The notes under the pieces: model-generated
Told to the model about the DNA's origin: nothing
Databases searched by the model: none
What the model saw: the letters and a program-made list of their open reading frames with translations, nothing else
Translations under genes and position numbers: made by a program
NCBI GenBank assembly: GCA_040880915.1
Contig: JBBEEF010000208.1
Span: 1-64,000, forward strand
Origin: QWPN01 sp040880915
GTDB taxonomy: Bacteria; Planctomycetota; Planctomycetia; Pirellulales; UBA1268
Length of the DNA stretch: 64,000 nt
Reading direction: 5' to 3'
Part shown: piece after piece, positions 60,801 to 64,000 of the stretch
How the letters are laid out: every line of letters begins with the position of its first letter
Position numbering within the stretch: position 1 is the first letter of the stretch

Positions 60801-61685
60801 GGGTTTCTGGCGAAGGTGATTCAATCCCGAGGCAAACCGTTTCTGAAGCTGCCCACGGTGGATGAAGAGCCGGGTCGGCCAACCGGGCCGGTGCTGGTGC
60901 GGCTGCCGGATGGTCGGGAGTGGGAGTTTCGGTGTGTGCGGATCGCCTGCAACGTGGCTGGCCCGCGGGATACAAAAGTGGGCGACACAATTCCAAATCA
61001 GTTGCCCGCGCTCTTGCGCGAGTGGTTCGGCCCCGACGCCGGTCTCCCCGGCACGAGTTTTCAAGTGGAGTTCCACCGCGACGGCACCATCTGGCACGCC
61101 GCCCCCGTCTCCTCCGGGCAGCCCCAAGCGCAAGCGCGGGGAATGCGGGCTACCTCCCAACCACCATCTGCAAACCCCACCGCGCCGCCTCTGCCCCTCC
61201 TCTCCTCCCCGCCCGCCGCCGCCCGCTACACCACGCACGTCCCCGTCTACGACCTCGCCGCCGCGGCCGGCTTCTGGGGACCGGAGAACGTGCCCGAGGA
61301 ACTCGGCTGGACGGAAGTTCCGGGCGTCGCTGTGAAGCCCGGCATGTTCGTGGCGCGGGTAACGGGCACATCGATGGAGCCGCTCATCCCAAACGGATCA
61401 TGGTGCCTGTTCCGCCCGTGTCCGGCGGGCTCGCGCGAGGGCCGGATCGTACTCGTGCAGTTCGCTTCGCTCGGCGCGGGTGAGAACGGCGGCCGGTTCA
61501 CAGTCAAGAAGTATCACTCGGAGAAGACGGTCACCGCCGACGGCTGGCGGCACGATTCAATTCAGCTCCTACCGGTGAATCCCGCGTTTGAGCCGATCAC
61601 GCTTGAGCCGGAGGATGCGGGCGACCTGATGATCGTCGGGGAATATGTGCCGAAACTCATTCCTTTTACAGGTCCGTCGCAATGA
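57843..61685 (+). CDS. HIT - PLD phosphodiesterase - SF2 helicase - LexA/S24 peptidase fusion protein
   Basis: A 1280-residue multidomain protein. Residues 1-125 are a HIT domain with H102-x-H104-x-H106 (PHVHVHVIPR). Residues ~150-310 are a PLD-type domain with one HxK (H242, K244) and GSSN (259-262). Residues ~340-730 are an SF2 helicase: Walker A ATGLGKT (371-377), DEVHH (491-495), TATPERTDG, QQLGRGLR (697-704). Residues ~730-1130 form a long region as in DUF3427-type helicases, then a Pro-rich linker. The C-terminus is an S24/LexA peptidase fold with Ser1177 in GTSMEPLIPNG and Lys1222/1223 in FTVKKYH. HIT (nucleotide hydrolase, compare aprataxin) and PLD activities suggest DNA-end cleaning; S24 suggests self-cleavage on a signal. 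It overlaps the next gene by ATGA. No characterised homologue of this full order is known to me. Confidence 0.9.
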   Translation: MRPDATSPIPSPFLGFPEAEWLCANLLCFAIYDRFPVSPGHVLVITRRVVPTYFDCTAAEQAAVMELVGEVKRLLDDRLDPKPDGYNVGFNAGAAAGQTVPHVHVHVIPRYAGDMPDPRGGVRHVIPEKGNYLVGPVASARLSLTTGPDRPLWPRLADRLPGASEIDLLASFVQTSGLDHVREGLFSALAAGAKIRLLVGDYLGITSPDALRLLLGWSTAAPAFEARLVELDRLRGSPASFHPKAWRIADSSGGIVVVGSSNLSRAALVSGVEWNLIGETSGDDAIDRELAAAFDDLWQQATPLDADVVARYAARVTNNEEIGAWHKGFTECQAPFSGGVAFTPRPWQQAALDSLAAIRRDGYSKALVAVATGLGKTWLAAFDVVAVGRALGRPPRVLVIAHRAEILAQAEATLRQAIEAEWGADAFSRRLRSGLPEDGGRSELSGGATWFADSSADLSGTLVIASIQKLSRPDGLAALDAAEPFDYCVVDEVHHAEAPSYRRVLARLRSTFTLGLTATPERTDGVDVATLFDDILAAQATIGDGIAEGSVVPFRYRGLKDDVDYDTSKIPWRNGRFDVAALEAALENSARMERLWTEWQAVPAGRTLVFCCSRRHAVFARDWLVKRGVAAAAVFSDGSAATGGPVSDPRMASLAAFVEGRLDALCVVDLFNEGVDIPLVDRVVMLRPTESKILFLQQLGRGLRSAEGKSRLEVIDFVGNHRVFASRLMHLFALVPAADDAAEATNCHAFLKSFLANAPPALPPGCLVDVDLEAKDLLARLAPQTGSRVVEAYRDLRADLARRPTMTELFHRGYNPRTLPPECATWFDFVAAEGDATALEAECLGRFRDWFVMLATTRMTKSFKMVLLRVLLDSDAVFSGIPIPELAAKCREFLMAHEFLRRDIADAASGQPVEMSPRKWLASWRKFPIAIWMQEQEGRSWFTIHDDSLRVAFECDERLRATVESMSGELVDFRLAAHARPRASATGFLAKVIQSRGKPFLKLPTVDEEPGRPTGPVLVRLPDGREWEFRCVRIACNVAGPRDTKVGDTIPNQLPALLREWFGPDAGLPGTSFQVEFHRDGTIWHAAPVSSGQPQAQARGMRATSQPPSANPTAPPLPLLSSPPAAARYTTHVPVYDLAAAAGFWGPENVPEELGWTEVPGVAVKPGMFVARVTGTSMEPLIPNGSWCLFRPCPAGSREGRIVLVQFASLGAGENGGRFTVKKYHSEKTVTADGWRHDSIQLLPVNPAFEPITLEPEDAGDLMIVGEYVPKLIPFTGPSQ

Positions 61686-64000
61686 CCCCCAAGTCCCGCG
61701 GTATTTACGAAACACTTCTCACCGAGGCGCTCGTCACCGAACTCACCGCGCTGGCGGCGGGCCTGAAGGAAAGTCGCGAGAAGCTACGGTCGGCGGAGGC
61801 TGCTGACCGGCTGTCGTTGCACGTTGCGCGGATCGTCAAGCGACTTGTAGCGGCGGTAGATGAGAAGGATCGGATTCGGCTCGGCGTAAAGATCACGCGG
61901 CACCTGATTTCTGTGCTGGCGAAGGTCACCCGTGCGAAGTTACCCGATGGTGCGGCTGCGATTGACCTCGGCGACCGGCCAGTACAGCCCGGCACGATTC
62001 TCCAGGCGATCAATCGCGTGTTGCCCGATGGAACGGCCGAAACGATTCGGCCTCCCCTGATTCCGCTCCTCGATACGGCGATCCTCACAAACGCCCCGGG
62101 AGAACCAACCGTCGGCAGCCAGGTGATCACCGAAATCCACTCAGCTGATGCGATCGATTTGGTGATGGCGTTCATCCGCTACACAGGCATCGCTCCTATG
62201 CTCGACACGCTCACGGAGCACATGCAGGCGGGCCGCAGGCTCCGCGTGCTCACAACCACATACACCGGCTCAACAGAGCCCCGAGCGCTCGATGCTCTCC
62301 AAGAGGCCGGGGCCGATATTCGGGTGTCATACGACACCGGAACCACTCGGCTCCACGCGAAAAGCTGGCTTTTTCATCGGCAGTCGGGATTCTCAACGGC
62401 CTACATCGGCTCTTCAAATCTCACGTATTCGGCGCAAGTGACAGGTCTCGAGTGGAACGTTCGCGTCTCTGGGGCGCGTAACCCTGACGTCATCGATAAG
62501 GTGGCCGCCGTCTTTGAGAGCTACTGGAGCGGCGGCACCTTTTTGCCATATGATCGCCAGCAGTTTTTCGAACGCAACGAATCGGCCCGCACCGGCCCAA
62601 CATTCGTACTGAGCCCGATCGAGATCCGTCTTGAGCCGTTTCAAGAAGATCTGCTTGCGAAGATCGCTCTCTCGCGGTCTCAGGGGCATCACCGAAACCT
62701 ACTGGCCGCCGCAACTGGCACAGGAAAGACTGTGATGGCCGCGGTCGACTATTGCCGGCTGGCGGCCGGGATGCCGCGTGCCAGGCTGCTTTTTGTGGCC
62801 CACCGCGAGGAAATCCTGACTCAGGCCCTCGGCACTTTTCGACACGCTCTTCGGCAGCCGACGTTTGGTGAACTCTGGGTTGGCCGCCAGAAGCCGCAGC
62901 GGTTTGAGCACGTGTTCGCATCCATCCAAAGCCTTGCGGCCACTGGTCTCGAACACCTCGGCCAGGACCACTTTGATGTCGTCATCGTCGATGAGTTTCA
63001 CCACGCCGCAGCAAAGTCGTACACAGGGCTCCTGAACCACGTAGAGCCTGTCGAACTGCTTGGCCTTACAGCAACCCCCGAGCGGAGCGATGGCTTGCCC
63101 GTCCTTGCGTGGTTCGATGACCGCATAGCCGCTGAACTGCGGCTTTGGGACGCCATCGATCAGCATCGCCTAACACCCTTCGTCTATTACGGCATCCACG
63201 ACAACACTGACCTTCGCGACGTGCCGTGGCGTCGGGGGGCCGGATACGACGTGGAGCGGCTCACGGAGGTCCTCACAGTCAACGACGCGTATGCCCGTGT
63301 TGTTCTCAAGGAACTCGATCGCCGCATCGGCGACCCGTCTCAGATTCGTGCCCTCGGGTTCTGCGTGAGCATCAAGCACGCCCGATTCATGGCCCGGGTC
63401 TTCAATGAGGCAGGTGTGAAGGCAACGGCTGTCTGGGCTGATACGCCGGACATCGAGCGCGCGGCGGCCCTGCAGGATCTCAAGCACGGCCGGACAAACG
63501 TGGTGTTTTCAGTCGATCTGTTCAATGAAGGCGTCGACGTGCCCGCCGTCGACACAGTTTTGTTCCTGCGACCGACTGACAGTCCGACACTATTTCTGCA
63601 GCAGCTCGGCCGCGGCCTACGAAGGCTCGACGGCAAGACTGTTTGCACGGTGCTCGACTTCGTAGGGCAGCATCGAAAGGAGTTTCGCTACGACCGCCGG
63701 TTTCGGGCTCTCCTCGGCGGCACCCGTAAAGACCTCGAACGACAGATCCTCCATGGGTTTCCATTTTTACCTGCCGGCTGCCACATGGAACTCGACCGCG
63801 TGGCAAGCAAGATCGTGCTTCAAAATGTCAGGCAGGCAGTTCCAGCCCGGTGGGCAGCGCGGGTTGCCGAGCTGAAAAGCATGGCAGCTGGTGGCAAGGA
63901 CGTCGCCCTCGGAACGTTCCTTGCGGACACCGGGCTTGAGCTTGAAGATCTGTATGCAGGGGGACGGTCTTGGACTGAACTGAAAAACGCCGCTGGGCTC
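61682..64000 (+). CDS. PLD-SF2 helicase (DUF3427-type), 3' end outside window
   Basis: 773 codons are open to the window edge, from an ATG that overlaps the previous stop (ATGA). The N-terminal ~120 residues are helical. A PLD-type domain has HAKSWLF (H225, K227) and YIGSSNLT (~243-248). The SF2 helicase has Walker A AATGTGKT (343-350), DEFHH (437-441), LTATPERSDG and QQLGRGLRR (~639). The rest (PAGCHMELDRVASKIVLQNV onward) resembles the start of a DUF3427-type region. It is paralogous to the middle of the preceding protein but has no HIT part. Probably works with it as a two-helicase complex in DNA repair or defence. Whether it too ends in an extra domain cannot be seen. Confidence 0.9.
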   Translation, partial: MTPKSRGIYETLLTEALVTELTALAAGLKESREKLRSAEAADRLSLHVARIVKRLVAAVDEKDRIRLGVKITRHLISVLAKVTRAKLPDGAAAIDLGDRPVQPGTILQAINRVLPDGTAETIRPPLIPLLDTAILTNAPGEPTVGSQVITEIHSADAIDLVMAFIRYTGIAPMLDTLTEHMQAGRRLRVLTTTYTGSTEPRALDALQEAGADIRVSYDTGTTRLHAKSWLFHRQSGFSTAYIGSSNLTYSAQVTGLEWNVRVSGARNPDVIDKVAAVFESYWSGGTFLPYDRQQFFERNESARTGPTFVLSPIEIRLEPFQEDLLAKIALSRSQGHHRNLLAAATGTGKTVMAAVDYCRLAAGMPRARLLFVAHREEILTQALGTFRHALRQPTFGELWVGRQKPQRFEHVFASIQSLAATGLEHLGQDHFDVVIVDEFHHAAAKSYTGLLNHVEPVELLGLTATPERSDGLPVLAWFDDRIAAELRLWDAIDQHRLTPFVYYGIHDNTDLRDVPWRRGAGYDVERLTEVLTVNDAYARVVLKELDRRIGDPSQIRALGFCVSIKHARFMARVFNEAGVKATAVWADTPDIERAAALQDLKHGRTNVVFSVDLFNEGVDVPAVDTVLFLRPTDSPTLFLQQLGRGLRRLDGKTVCTVLDFVGQHRKEFRYDRRFRALLGGTRKDLERQILHGFPFLPAGCHMELDRVASKIVLQNVRQAVPARWAARVAELKSMAAGGKDVALGTFLADTGLELEDLYAGGRSWTELKNAAGL

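Overview
The window looks like a high-GC planctomycete (Planctomycetota, probably Pirellulales-like). The evidence is a secreted cytochrome-type DUF1549/DUF1553 protein (PSD1) paired with a Tat-exported DUF1501 protein, a secreted DUF1080 (3-keto-disaccharide hydrolase-like) protein, a Tat-exported Gfo/Idh/MocA oxidoreductase and a secreted ThuA protein. Three 100-N scaffold gaps, one flanked by a perfect 55-bp duplication, suggest a short-read, possibly metagenomic, assembly. No tRNA, rRNA or CRISPR array was recognised.

Layout. 0.3-2.5 kb: a secreted serpin and a ThuA-domain protein. 3.1-12.4 kb: a multidrug-type efflux locus. An outer-membrane factor faces a minus-strand operon of one membrane-fusion protein and two tandem RND transporters. 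12.6-16.7 kb: the PSD1/DUF1501 pair. 17-24.5 kb: pyruvate phosphate dikinase, an SLC13-type anion transporter, a small Cys-rich secreted protein, a LarA-like protein and a Gfo/Idh/MocA oxidoreductase. 25-31.4 kb: a PqiA-like membrane protein, then a sugar-acid cluster (tagaturonate-epimerase-like, TIM-barrel epimerase, L-galactose/L-fucose-type aldo-keto reductase, lactone hydrolase, zinc alcohol dehydrogenase) that fits non-phosphorylative breakdown of L-fucose or related sugars and uronates. 32.4-43.6 kb: a DNA-end-processing operon, with AddB and AddA fused into one ~2250-residue polypeptide followed by Mre11/SbcD-like and Rad50/SbcC-like (YhaO/YhaN-sized) genes. GC-rich palindromic repeats of a REP/BIME type are scattered between genes over the first 31 kb.

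From 43.8 kb the character changes to an accessory island. It holds a decayed serine recombinase, an MNT/HEPN toxin-antitoxin pair, two intrinsic terminators, decayed nitroreductase and maleate-isomerase-like genes, an IS5 remnant, a topoisomerase III with an unknown partner, and (52.2-57.7 kb) a run of type II toxin-antitoxin operons on the minus strand. Four of these operons are preceded by nearly the same promoter. Back to back with each promoter lies the leaderless-looking promoter and 5' end of one HIT-domain gene. Three of those HIT copies are truncated remnants.

The fourth HIT copy (57.8 kb) is intact and begins a 1280-residue protein with, in order, HIT, PLD-type phosphodiesterase, SF2 helicase, a long middle region and a LexA/S24-type peptidase domain. 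It overlaps by 4 nt a second PLD-helicase gene that runs off the window. This two-gene operon, next to a toxin-antitoxin array built on copies of its own promoter, is the best candidate here for an undescribed DNA-repair or defence system.
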